NCBI GenBank assembly: GCA_944472155.2
Contig: OX235277.1
Span: 31,630,804 to 31,694,803 of the forward strand
Reading direction: 5' to 3'
DNA: 64,000 bases
Origin: Trichobilharzia szidati
Taxonomy: Eukaryota > Platyhelminthes > Trematoda > Strigeidida > Schistosomatidae
The translations under genes and the position numbers were made by a program. A model generated the notes under the pieces. The model did not search any database and had not been told where the DNA came from. It saw only the letters and a program-made list of their open reading frames with translations. This document shows, in pieces, positions 11,320-21,218 of the stretch. Position 1 is the first letter of the stretch. Each line of letters begins with the position of its first letter.

Positions 11320-11610
11320 GATCTCTGCAAACTAATTCTCGAAAATTAATTTGACGCCTACTAGTGTTTGACGTTTGGACAAAGTTGCCTGGAGTTCTAG
11401 TGCTAATATATGGTCATTGGTGTCCACCACATTGTGTGTGAGGACATACTCACCGATGACTGGCTAGTGGTAATGCTAGGTGTCGTGAATTGACAGAATT
11501 TAGAATTCGTTAGCTTGCTGCTGGATTCCATCCCAGTGGCTGAATAGCCAATGAGCTCGCCTAGTAACCTGAAAGTTCCAGGTTCGACTCTCCGTGGCGC
11601 TAGTCATCAT
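11320..11610 (+). repeat. Hammerhead-SINE composite, centre and plus-strand head
   Basis: It contains the family's central segment (ACTCACCGATGACTGGCTAG, near 11,450) and then the plus-strand tRNA-like head (CAGTGGCTGAATAGCCAATG) up to the B box (GGTTCGACTCTCC, near 11,581). The copy ends there, before the hammerhead-like part. Confidence 0.55.
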
Positions 11611-12170
11611 CAACAAGTGGGTAAAAGCGTTAGCCGATAAATCAACAGATTTTCACTGATATAATGAATGCAAAAACAATTATATTTGAGGATAGTATAT
11701 CTTTTTACATGTGTGATACGTTTGTAATATAGTAAACAGTCGGTGAAACTGACGTTAAAATCGTCTTGAACACTTAATCTTTTGTGATCTGAACAGAGTT
11801 TAAAGTAGTTTCTAACGAGAGTTAATATCAGATGGGAAGCAACTGGAAAATAAGAACTCCGCAGTTGTTTCGTTTTCGTCCGGACTCTTCTCATTCAGGA
11901 TGGTCATTTTTTACACTTCTATCCATCCAAAATGTAACGCATTTGTCATCATAAAATGCAACTCAACGCTGAGTAACAAACCTTAACATCCAGCCAAGAG
12001 TTAGTTAAGGCTTTTGACTTGAAGAAGACATCTGACTATTGGATTTCTATTCCTTCTGAGTGCACTCTTTTGACTAAGACCTAAAATGAAACTATAAAAG
12101 GTTTAGTGTTCGGTGCTGTTTAACAGGCTGGCAGGTGTCGTATGGTGACGACGCATTTTTTAAATTTTTA
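11611..12170. other. No recognised feature
   Basis: The minus strand is open for 94 codons (11,894-11,610), but the translation has no recognisable domain or compositional signal, and I do not call a gene. Confidence 0.35.
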
Positions 12171-12174
12171 TTTA

Positions 12175-12390
12175 ATTACTTCGCGTTTTGAATAGGAACT
12201 AAGGATTCAAGTCTTAGCTCTGAATTTTCAGTACCAGTAATTTTCTTTTTACAGGGTGAACTACTAGCCTGACTTCCTACCTTCTCTTTACCAGGTTTAC
12301 TATGATATAAGTAAGATTTAGGAGTGCGTTGGTTAGGAATCGAATCCCAGGTCATGTACGTGGTTGGAGAACATTCTATTTCAGTTTACT
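12175..12390 (-). repeat. tRNA-Gly-like SINE, minus strand, diverged
   Basis: It shows a minus-strand B box (GGGATTCGATTCCTAACCAA), a body with CTAGTAGTTCACCCTG and a 3' part near 12,195-12,235. It is more diverged than the copies at 0.8 and 3.9 kb. Confidence 0.6.
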
Positions 12391-12429
12391 ACGAAATATA
12401 CAGATTAGATTTATAGGACGAAAACGAGA

Positions 12430-12840
12430 ATACTATTACACCAAGGAAAATCTTCTTTCCTGAATATGAGTAACAAACGATTTGGCTTGAATTTTTGGAT
12501 CACTAATGCTTCAGTTATGTCCAGATTTCTTGATTTCTATCCCTTTCAGAGGTTTGATCAGATCTTGTGCGTAGGACTTTCGGGAGGTTCTCAAATAGAG
12601 CTGAGTTTACCAGATTTTCTATTGGCGGGCTGTGAACGCATCTGCGTTTTCCCTTTGTTATCCGGCCTGGACAACATTCCTGAGCGCGTTTTGCAATCAG
12701 ATGGATAGTACGGCCAATGTACTCAATTCTGCAGGGGCTGGTGAACCGGCATACGTTCGTTGATATGGTCCAATGTAACAGGTTGTCTTTTATGTGCTGG
12801 CTGTGCAGTTTCTTGTAAGGAAATGTTACTTGTAGGCTGT
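12430..12840 (-). pseudogene. Penelope-like element GIY-YIG remnant
   Basis: The minus strand, translated with breaks, gives a run of the form RFTSPCRIEYIGRTIHLIAK near 12,740-12,680. This matches the PLE nuclease pattern Y-x-F-x-C-x-C-x-x-x-YIGR-(S/T). It is followed by the typical downstream region to about 12,470. No RT part is present. Confidence 0.55.
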
Positions 12841-13506
12841 TAGCGAAGAATTTCTACCTTGAAATCACTTTTAAATTCAAGATTCAGTAGCAGAAATTCT
12901 ATGGGAAAGACCTGAACCTGTTTAAATTGAACAAAACAAATGCAAACTGAACAGTTTATTTATTTTTCTCCATGTAAAATGATTTAATTCATTTTGCTAA
13001 AATAACATTTCATGGCCACGGAATCCTTTAGAATAAATTATAGCTGATTATCATTTGAAAGAAAAAATGTTGGACATTGAAAATTCCCATAAAAACTTCA
13101 AAATTATACCTGAATAAATAAAAACAACTATACGCTTTAAAAACATGCATAATTTATGAATAGATTATGAGAAGTATCCTACTTTTAGTTAACTACAGAA
13201 TAATCAGTCAATCCATTCTTTTATTTAATATACGATCGATGTTTTTAAAATGGTGAAATTTTCTAAAGTGAACTTCATCTTGCTTATGATTCATTGATCG
13301 GATCCACGAGTTCCACGGTGATTAATGAAGGAAGATAACGTGAACCCAATCATTAGAGATGTATCCACTAGTATCCACTGATAAGTTGAAGGGTTTTAAA
13401 AGGGACGAAACCTGATCATCTTCAGAAAAAAGATTTTCATTTTCTCAGTGTTTACATTGTGTAACTCAGTCACCATGAATAGGAATCAGGTAAGCTCAAT
13501 ACTAAT
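12841..13506. other. No recognised feature
   Basis: AT-rich DNA without a recognised repeat or ORF. Confidence 0.4.
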
Positions 13507-13715
13507 TTCATTTCTTTGCTTTCCTAGTGGAACATAAGGCTCTAACTGGAGCCTTGAAATTTCAGTAGTAGCATTTTTCTTACTGGATGAATTCACTAGT
13601 CGATCACCCGACCTTCTTTCTTTTCCGAGCTTTCTGCTGGCAAGTAAACTATGAAGACTTCATTGGCAGGGATCTGAACCTGAACCTCCAGCTTAAAGAT
13701 AGTGAATTAAGTAAT
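13507..13715 (-). repeat. tRNA-Gly-like SINE, minus strand, diverged
   Basis: The 3' part (TAGTGGAACATAAGGCTC read on plus), the body and a degenerate B box (GGTTCAGATCCCTG on minus, near 13,670) are aligned as in the other copies. The A-box part is eroded. Confidence 0.55.
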
Positions 13716-14070
13716 GAGTTAGTAGTGGGTAAGAGTATATAATATCTGAATTGTAGTCATTTTGTGATAAATTCTTTTCACGATTTCCTGTTACAACAAA
13801 CACTATCCACGGATGGATCAGAATATTATAACGGATGTTTGACTGTCTAGTGAAAAGTGTTGATTGAATCGGATCAATTAGATTCTTAGGTAGTGAACAC
13901 TAAATTAGAAAACTGGATATCAGTGTGTAATACAAAATGTGTTTACTACAAAATATCACCTGTCTATCCAACCACCAATAGTTATTGTTCTTTTTCATTT
14001 CAATTTTCCGGGAAATTTACATTCGCCAACAGTTTAAAAATCAGAAACAGGACTTAGCATCAGAATCCTT

Positions 14071-14308
14071 TATCATCCCTTGCAGCCGAAGGGGAACATA
14101 AGGCTTCTGGTTTTTGAAGTTTCAGTAGTCGTAATATTGTTGTTTTGATGGGATGAATTTGCTAGCCCCAAGGCCTGATCTTTTCTATCTTCTGACCTTA
14201 CTATCGGATAGTTCACTAGACGAGGTTTCAGAGCAGCTTAACGGGGAATTGAACCCCGACTATTGGAACGGCTGGTGAGTATTCTACTACTGAACTACTG
14301 AGGCGTCA
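14071..14308 (-). repeat. tRNA-Gly-like SINE, minus strand, well preserved head
   Basis: Minus-strand head: GACGCCTCAGTAGTTCAGTA and GTAGAATACTCACC, then the B-box arm GGGGTTCAATTCCCC. The spacing and sequence follow animal tRNA-Gly (GTTCAGTGGTAGAAT). The body and RTE-like 3' part continue to 14,071. The preserved T arm suggests a younger copy. Confidence 0.7.
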
Positions 14309-14554
14309 AACTAAATGCGTATTTTTCAAAAAAATATAAAGCATTTGGTGAAGTTTCTTTTTCTATTTTTCTGATTAAGTTTTAAAATAAAGCTAAATTA
14401 AAACAAGAGGAGACATAAACTTACTCTCATAGATTCATTCATTAAACCGACACAATCACTGATGTTGAGGAATTAAATTTTAGCGATTCACAAGACAAAA
14501 AAGACTGAACAAAGAATATTCTTCCCGATAACCTAGTTCTACAGTTATATGCAA

Positions 14555-14632
14555 GTATTGGTTTTGTAGGGATTTGGTTTGATTGCATGGAGGATTTCAT
14601 CATGAGCTGACATCAGTTATATATATAGTTAT
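14555..14632 (-). repeat. Terminal fragment of a hammerhead-SINE half
   Basis: About 75 bp (ATTGGTTTTGTAGGGATTTG, then ATTTCATCATGAGCTGACAT) match the outer end of the left half at 17,590-17,650 and are then interrupted by an AT dinucleotide run. Confidence 0.5.
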
Positions 14633-14759
14633 ATGTATATAATATTTGAAGAATAGTCATTGGTGAATAATATCCACTCCTGAAAATCATTAGAATTATA
14701 ATTAGAAAAAAACAAAAAAATTAGGCAAAGAATATTTTTATATGTGAAAAACTTGGGCC

Positions 14760-14950
14760 CTGTGCGTCGGTAGCACAGTGGTCAGGACTCTCGCCGACCA
14801 TGCACATGGTCCGGGGTTCGATCCCCTGCCGGCGCACACCCGATATCTATGGTATGCCTGAATTTGGGCAACCGATATCCATGCTGAAAATTCCACACTA
14901 GTACTGAAAATACGGTGTGGAAATCAAGCTGTAAATCAAAAAAAAAAAAG
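14760..14950 (+). repeat. tRNA-derived SINE with poly(A) tail (family 3)
   Basis: The head folds as a tRNA-like cloverleaf. The acceptor strands GCGTCGG and CCGGCGC pair over 7 bp with one G-T. The A-box region is TAGCACAGTGG and the T arm is GGGGTTCGATCCCCT. The anticodon arm (GACCA/TGGTC) has a 6-nt loop, unlike a real tRNA. An unrelated body of about 100 bp and a 12-A tail (near 14,939) follow. A second copy lies at 49,808-50,000, which supports a SINE and not a single-copy tRNA. Confidence 0.75.
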
Positions 14951-15050
14951 TAATTCCATATTAGTTTGTTTATTAGATATATCACACAGTGAAACAGTAT
15001 TATTTACTGGATGACAAGGTTTCGAACAAAATTTATTGTTCATAATCATA

Positions 15051-15460
15051 TCAGTTGTAATCACACGACTTTGACACTTGAGTTTTATAGTTTTCTTTGT
15101 TCTCTCCTATTTGTCGTATGGGTAGTAGAATTTTCCAGATATCGGGGACATGTGATGAATCATTCCTTTTACATGTATTTGTAGTTGATTCGATAAACAA
15201 ACCTTCTGTTATCAATCTCTCCCTATACCCTGTGACATTAGATTTTAAAACTGTCATCCTATCCCATCCTATTGTATGGTTGTGTGTAACTGCATGTAGT
15301 GCTATAGCTGAACTATTCTCTAGATTTCTTATCTTATTCGGGTCAACCAATCTAGATTTTGCTAGGTTTTTATGTTCAGCTAGTCTGACTGCCCCTGTTC
15401 TACTAGTCTGCCCTGTGTATTTGACCTGAAAATCATTGCAGGGTATTAGATAAACTAAAT
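15051..15460 (-). pseudogene. PLE GIY-YIG endonuclease domain, out of frame
   Basis: On the minus strand, reading from 15,460: CNDFQVKYTGQTSRTGAVRL (YIG replaced by YTG), AEHKNLAKS, then a 99-codon frame (15,350-15,051) with ALHAVTHNHTIGWDRM and RERLITEGLFIES, which carries the conserved Glu. The order matches PLE nucleases. It is separated from the RT frame by breaks near 15,470-15,510. Confidence 0.75.
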
Positions 15461-15510
15461 TATTTTGTCTTAAAGGCTCTACAGGATGCTTTAAGCGACA
15501 AAGCTTGTTT

Positions 15511-16500
15511 CTAATTGAGTTTGTGGGTTTGAATGCCAGCCATTTTTATTCCTGCCTTGTTAAGAATTCTGTGTAAGGCTCCCGAGGTTCCTTCTTTGTA
15601 TGGAATTACTACTGATGGTTTAGATTCCTTATTATTGGTGTCGTCATTAATATTATTATTATCACTATTATTGTTATCATTATTATTGTTATTATCACTA
15701 TCGCTACTATCATTATTTATTTTATTTTTACATTTCCTTACATATTTCTTGACCAATTTATCCGGGTAATTATTAAGTTTCAAAGCTTCTTTTATGTGCA
15801 TCAGTTCCTGTTTTAGATTTTCTTTGGTATTACTTAGTTTTTGTGCTCTGTCATTTAAACATTTCACCAATCCTATTTTTACTGACATAGGATGGGATGA
15901 TCGGAAGTCCAAATATCTGTTTGAGTGTGTGGGTTTCCTGTAAACACTAGTGTTTAACTTCCCATCTTCTTTCCTATTTACGTTGCAATCTAACATTGGG
16001 GGCTCCCCTTCCTGATTTTCCAATTCATAAGTGAATTGAATTGCTTCAACCTTCGAGTTGATGTGTTCGAAAAACCTATCTATATCTTGTGTTCTAAGTA
16101 CAGTTAATGTGTCATCTACATACCTCCACCATACTTTTGGGGTGGGGGTGAACGTTTTAATCTCTATGCTTTCCCACTTATCCATGAATATATCTGCTAA
16201 AACTGGGGATATTGGTGATCCCATGGCAACTCCTTCAGTTTGTTTGCATACTTTCCCTTGAAATTTGAATGTGGTGGAAGTCAGGCATAGCTGTGCTCCC
16301 AGCATTATGTCCTCAAGTGGCACTTTTGTCCTAAGTTCGAGTTCTTGGTCAGAAATGAGTTCGTTTCTGACTGCCTCCATAGCCATATTTATTGGTATAT
16401 GTGTGTATAAACCGACAATGTCAAAACTAACCATTTTTTCGACAATTTCCTCTTCTGACTCTACAGTTGTATACATAGAATATTCTAAAATAGTCGTCAT
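15511..16500 (-). CDS. PLE reverse transcriptase C-terminal half with Asn-rich linker
   Basis: A 329-codon open frame, the longest in the window. RT motif A is MVSFDIVGLYTHIP (about residues 22-35), motif B is EGVAMGSPISPVLADIFM (about 88-105), motif C is WWRYVDDTL with an intact YVDD (about 124-132), and SVYRKPTHSNRYLDF follows (about 185-199). Residues 270-300 are an Asn/Asp/Ser run. Then comes VVIPYKEGTSGALHRILNKA, the segment that precedes the GIY-YIG domain. The family synthesises cDNA at the target site. The A, B and C motifs look intact, but the N-terminal fingers are missing upstream and the nuclease is out of frame downstream, so the element is incomplete. The start Met is only the first in the frame and not a real initiator. 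Confidence 0.85.
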   Translation of the reverse strand: MTTILEYSMYTTVESEEEIVEKMVSFDIVGLYTHIPINMAMEAVRNELISDQELELRTKVPLEDIMLGAQLCLTSTTFKFQGKVCKQTEGVAMGSPISPVLADIFMDKWESIEIKTFTPTPKVWWRYVDDTLTVLRTQDIDRFFEHINSKVEAIQFTYELENQEGEPPMLDCNVNRKEDGKLNTSVYRKPTHSNRYLDFRSSHPMSVKIGLVKCLNDRAQKLSNTKENLKQELMHIKEALKLNNYPDKLVKKYVRKCKNKINNDSSDSDNNNNNDNNNSDNNNINDDTNNKESKPSVVIPYKEGTSGALHRILNKAGIKMAGIQTHKLN

Positions 16501-16545
16501 TACGAATCTTGGTGTTTTTAAATACTATCGATTCGTTAAGTGAGA

Positions 16546-17540
16546 CCAATTGTCACATACATTTTCCTTGGGAAACTAGAGAATGGATTTTTGAAAAATG
16601 TTATTCATGAACTAGAATTCCACTGTCTCTACATGGATGATACATTTCTGATTATTAAAGATGAGGATGAAGCAAAGGACATCCTGGACAAATTTAACGA
16701 TGTTCTTCTTGCAGTAAATTTTACCATCGACAAAGAAAGAGACTATATCATTCCTAGACGTCCTTATGACTGGAAATGAGGACGGTACAATAAGAAGTGT
16801 ATGTAGAAAACCTATATCAACTGATCAGTTTACTCATTTCTTCAGCTTCGTGCCTTTGACATACAAAAGCAATCTAATAATTTACTTGGTCCACAGAGCA
16901 AGAGCAATCTGCTCTGATGACTGTCTTAGTGGAGAAAGAGCTTAATATTCTTAAATAGTTGCTCAGTGACAACGGTTACCCAGAAAAATTCATCAGTAAG
17001 AATATGAATCAAAAATCAAGGCAGTCCAAGGTACCAACAGTTTCGAAAAAGGCCTTATTCTTACAACTTCACTTCCTCAGGGATAACATCAGTGAGATAT
17101 TAACTCAACGCCTCAGGAATACGGTAAAAAAGCATTGTCTGTTGCTGAATTATACTGTGTCTTCGAAATCACCCCTATTTTGCGTTAGGGAGTTAAAGAT
17201 AAACTGCCTAATTTCGCCTCTTCTATGTGTATTTACCAATTTTATTGCTCCTGTGGAGCTAGTTACATAGGCCTTACAATTAGGCGTATTTCTCGCCGGA
17301 TTTCCGAACATCATCTTTGATGGTTAAGTAAAGGACAAACAAAATCCATTCATAACTCTATTCTATCTAATCTCGTGGATAGAGAACACAAGACTGATGT
17401 TAACGAGGCATTCAAAGTCATTTACCGCACAGCAACTAATCTTAACTTCACCTTAAGAGTTTGTCTACTACATATTGCTGAGGTCGTTGCGATCTACATT
17501 AAGAAACCTAACTTGTGTACCTAAAAGTAGCTGGTCCAGT
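16546..17540 (+). pseudogene. Penelope-like element fragment, plus strand, head to head with the previous PLE
   Basis: RT part: KLENGFLKNVI, then LYMDDTFLIIKDEDEAKDIL (motif C as YMDD) and VNFTIDKE at 16,540-16,780. Several frames later the GIY-YIG part gives CIYQFYCSCGASYIGLTIRR (near 17,225-17,285) and FKVIYRTATNLNF at about 17,415. Frames change at least three times. It is a PLE of another subfamily than the minus-strand neighbour, because its nuclease has the Cys-x-Cys form. Confidence 0.75.
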
Positions 17541-17584
17541 CAATTTCCTTACCTTGGCCATCAAAGTTTTAATGATTCTTAATT

Positions 17585-17865
17585 TTCAAGTATTGGTTTT
17601 GTGGCGATTTCGTTTGATTGGTTTGAGGATTTCTTCACGAGCTGACACCAGCTAGAGAACCATTGGGAAACCTGCAGGGAGTACTGGACAGTTGTTTCGT
17701 CTTAGTTTAGGACTCTTTATCACTATGCACCCACCACCAGGGTTCAAACACAGGACCTTCTGGTTACAAAGTGAGCTCGTAGACCATTAAGCCACTGGCA
17801 TCCAATCCAATGGCCCATGAATTCTAACTTCTGCGAATTCATGACGTGGCGTGACCATTATTTAA
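17585..17865 (-). repeat. Hammerhead-SINE half-element, minus strand
   Basis: Minus-strand order: tRNA-like head (about 17,820-17,750, B-box-like GTTTGAACCCTGG), then a hammerhead-like block at 17,735-17,680 (GAGTCCTAAACTAAGAC hairpin followed directly by GAAAC and AACTGTCC), then the outer tail to 17,585. The 5' core is altered (GTGATAAA for CTGATGA), so it is unlikely to cleave well. Confidence 0.65.
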
Positions 17866-18862
17866 TCACATTCTATTTACTATTAGATTTCTTTGCTTAT
17901 TTTAACTTATGCATCTTTCTTGAACTGTAATTTCATTGACGTTGACAAATTGATAGTGTTTAAAAACACCGAGATTGTTAATAATGACTATTCTAGAATA
18001 TTCTATGTAGATAAACATATATATATATATGTATAACTGTAGAGCCGGAAGAGAAAATTATCCAAAAGAGTATTCTTTGCTTAATTCTTTGTTTTTTCTA
18101 AATGTCAGAATTATAATTCAAAAACATTTGTAAGTGATAGTATGCATAAAAATGTAACGCTAAAGTGAACATCAGATAAAATAAGGAAAAAAAATGCATG
18201 TGATTATTAAGGATATTCAAGACTACGGTAGTTTAGAAAAGCCTAAGAGGAAAATGAGAAAATGTCAGATTATTACAGTCAGGTAATCATGATCAAGGTG
18301 AGGAAGGCATTTGAACGAACTTATTCCGAACAGATGAGTTAGACTTCTTCAGGTGGATTCCGACAGATTCATTTATATCAAAAAGACGCGTTCGTAAAGT
18401 AAAATTAGGACTAGCCGGAATACAGTAGATAACTTTATGAACCATGTGGAAATCTTTGCTTTCACTATTTATCAGGTGAACTAAAACAAGGCTCGTAATA
18501 GAACCTGTTTAACTGTTGCATAAGCGCGCATGCCAATATTCAGAAATCCGACTACGAACACACGAACATCTGATCAGAAGGAGTTCATTCAAGAAATTTT
18601 CCCCGCTCTGACCGTCATTCTTTTATCCGTCTTTAATTGAGACATAAGTTTTCCTCTTAATTTTGTATGATACTCCGCTAGGTATTGCACTTTTATCCGT
18701 ATAGTCAGTTACACATATTTCTTTGGAATTGTATTCCCACTGATCGTAACAACTTGACAGTAATTTTGTAGCAGTCAGTGTTGTCAGGAACGAATACTCC
18801 ACAAATGATGTACATAAATGTGCATATGTACATACACACAATATGCATATAAACACAACAAC
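17866..18862. other. No recognised feature
   Basis: AT-rich DNA with a short TA run at 18,018-18,032. A 77-codon minus-strand frame (18,856-18,623) has no recognisable domain. Confidence 0.4.
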
Positions 18863-20164
18863 TGAAAACTTATTTGTTGAATGCCATTAGTAGAATTCAT
18901 TGTATATTGGTCATATGTATTCTTAGTTTCTCAGCATTAAGAGAACATGGGGTCCCTATTCTTTTTTGTTTTCAGTTTGCTTTTCGTCACCTAATCCCTT
19001 CTATATTCATCAAGGTGGCTTCTCCTCGCGAACCGGCATCATTTAGAGAACCGTTGAAAACCAGGCAGTACTAGACTGACGGGTGTTTCGTCCAACTGCC
19101 GTATACTCTTAGGATGAATTGTGATTGGAATTAGTCAGCTTATAAGAGAGTTAATTACGACTAGATCCCAGTGGAAAAGCTTCGCCTGTGGAAGAGGAAA
19201 GAGCACACACACACTGACCAACCGATCGACATGAAATAAATGGTGTACACGAGGAAGAAAACGACACCTGGCAGTAAGGCGAAAGTGTATTATTATATGA
19301 ACAAGAGATAGACATTTTGGCGCTCAGATTAAACGATACAAGTTCGATGTTTCATCATTTATTTTCAGTGTCGTTGAATCATTCAAAAATTGATCCACTA
19401 CATTCACGTGGCCTGTATCCACAACATAAGAGAAAAGGAAGTACGTCTACATATCACAGTTATGAAGTATACACATATTAGTTTCATAATGTTACATAAT
19501 CATAAGTCATCAAATGTGTACATATATATACACATATATAAATGTGTAGTCAGACGAAGAAATTCTAGTAAAATGTTTTCAGTAAACGATATAAAAAAAT
19601 TCATTACACTCAGGAAATAGATGTTTTTAGTCTAGTTGTGTTATCTTAGTTGACTAGTTTAACTGAGAAGTTTTCGTCACCTTTTCTTGGAAGACAGCGA
19701 AGTTAGTATTAAATGAACGTGAGTCATCGGTGAATTGACATTAAGATTTATTTCATCAACTTTGAAAATGACTTGGATAGCGGAGATCGTAAAGTGATTT
19801 GGAAACTGTTTCAAAATTACGGAGTGTCGCAAACTCTTATCAACCTTATTTAATAGCTATATGATGATGCAACATGTCGAGCGATTCACAGTGGAAAACT
19901 CATCAACGTGCTTGAATTTAAGGAAGCAGTAAGACAGGACTATTTACTATCACTGATGATATTCCTAATCATGATCAGATGGATTATGCGCCATAATGTG
20001 AGAAGCGAGAAGACAGACGTACGCTAGACTGACAAGAAAATTCATGAAATCTGAACTTTGTGGATAATTTGTCTAGTGTCATACAAACTCGAAGAACCAC
20101 AGGTGAAAGCCGACAAGTTGGCAAAAGAGGTTAGTAGTGAAGACAAAACTTCAAGTAAATATAG
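18863..20164 (+). repeat. Long inverted duplication 1, left arm (1,302 bp)
   Basis: Each base x pairs with 41,383 minus x on the other arm (21,219-22,520), with no indel at the checkpoints I tested: the outer end, the ORF at 19,390-19,620 and the inner end. Only a few substitutions were seen, two of them in the 76-codon mirrored ORF. The arm holds about 880 bp of non-element DNA including a hammerhead-SINE fragment (18,990-19,150), then the start of an RTE fragment (from about 19,745). The outer and inner edges are sharp. Confidence 0.9.
18990..19150 (-). repeat. Hammerhead-SINE half-element fragment (in inverted duplication 1)
   Basis: It contains AGAGAACCGTTGAAAACCAG and CAGTACTAGACTGACGGGTG followed by TTTCGTCC, the minus-strand outer and hammerhead parts of the family. 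The tRNA-like head is missing. A mirror copy lies at 22,233-22,393. Confidence 0.55.
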
Positions 20165-20795
20165 AGAAAACAGAGGAGATGAAAACATGCGACGACTGAA
20201 AACAAAAAGAAGTACCAGTCACTACCAATGGGGAAAATTTGAAGGGAGTCAATTCCTTCACTTATCTAGGCAGTATAATTAAGACAGGAAAGGCAAGATA
20301 GACCTTCATTACTCTGAAATCAATGTGGAAATCTGCTGCAGTCAGCATAAAAGCAAGTTTGGATTTTCAACGGTGACATCTAGTTAGTTAGTGATTCGAT
20401 ATGATTCAGAAACTTGGCGTGTTACCAAAAGCATTTCGAATGGGTTTCATAATTTTCCCAGCAGCCACCCACTTTGCTGTATGCTGAAGATCAGATGAAC
20501 TCTGGGGAAAAATCAACCAGGAATCTATTGCTCAACAAATATAATGAAAGGAACTGAGATAGATTCGACACACGTTGTGCAAACCTTTGTGTGACATCAT
20601 GAGTGGAATCGGAATGGGAAACGACGATTTGGGCATGGGTCAGAGAGTGACATGGAGATAGTGTTAGGAGGAGATGAGAGTTTATGGGGAATCGTGGAGA
20701 CAGCTAAAAACGACTGAAGAAATCAGGTTGAAATGGAAATATCCTGCTGAATCCCTTTGTTCTACTTGGAATCTAATGGGATAATAATAATAGCT
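19745..20795 (+). pseudogene. RTE (SR2-like) reverse transcriptase fragment across the left arm and spacer
   Basis: The plus strand, with frameshifts, reads INFENDLDSGDRKVIWKLFQ (motif A region, FxNFxxAFDSVDR in the family), LYDDATCRAIHSGKL, then KLEEPQVKADKLAKEVSSED and NRGDENMRRL, and later RNGKRRFGHGSES and a 3' end with tail GGGATAATAATAATAG near 20,795. The first 420 bp lie in the duplicated arm and the rest only in the spacer. It is non-functional: the YADD segment is not readable and stops are frequent. Confidence 0.7.
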
Positions 20796-20959
20796 GTAAA
20801 CTTAACAAGAAACTTACGAATTTTAAATCAGAAAATAAAAAAGAATACTGATGTTGATGACTGTAAGTTGAAAGGATTAAAAACAAAATGTTCAATTCAT
20901 ACTGCACGACGTAGTGATTCAACCGTATTCAACTGACACCATCCCAATCGGTACTGCCT

Positions 20960-21110
20960 TATAAAATGTTCCATTATGGGTAAAATTTATTTTGATTAAG
21001 TCACACAGTATTAGACAGTAACGTTTACTGATGACGTTTCGAGCACAATTTATTGCTCATAATGGAATTATACTGTACTAAATTGTACAAGTTTTATTCT
21101 TAGAAAATGT
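20960..21110 (-). mobile_element. PLE terminal fragment in the spacer of inverted duplication 1
   Basis: About 100 bp (CACACAGTATTAGACAGTAA, ACTGATGACGTTTCGAGCAC, TTATTGCTCATAATG) match the 3' terminus of the PLE at 15.0 kb and the ends of the PLE at 58.4-63.4 kb. No coding part is attached. Confidence 0.6.
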
Positions 21111-21218
21111 TATTGAAATTCTATTCCAAATGGATGCACAAATTTGAATTCTGTGTTGAATAAAATATTATTTAGTTTTCAGATATTTCATGAGACACTG
21201 GACACTGAATATTTTGTC

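Larger units (their letters stand above)
14985..16545 (-). mobile_element. Penelope-like element, 5'-truncated, best-preserved copy
   Basis: Minus-strand PLE containing the RT C-terminal half (16,500-15,511), an Asn-rich linker, a frameshifted GIY-YIG domain (about 15,460-15,051) and the 3' terminus. The 3' end near 15,060-14,990 matches the terminal sequences at 20,985, 58,370 and 63,355. It starts abruptly at about 16,545, where a plus-strand PLE begins, so the 5' part of the RT is missing. Confidence 0.85.

Noticed and set aside
11610..11894. 94-codon minus-strand ORF as a small gene
   Set aside because: No domain, no splice sites of note and location between two degraded repeats.
14764..14838. 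Functional tRNA gene
   Set aside because: The anticodon loop is 6 nt and the same head plus body plus tail recurs at 49,808, so it is a SINE.
15600..15720. CRISPR-like or satellite array
   Set aside because: The repeats are simple trinucleotides within a coding region, with no spacers.
15533..15769. 78-codon plus-strand Leu/Ser-rich ORF
   Set aside because: It is the antisense shadow of the PLE Asn-rich linker; its composition comes from the ATT/ATC repeat.
19390..19620. 76-codon ORF present twice (also 21,993-21,763)
   Set aside because: The duplication is explained by the inverted arms and not by selection on a protein; no domain is visible.
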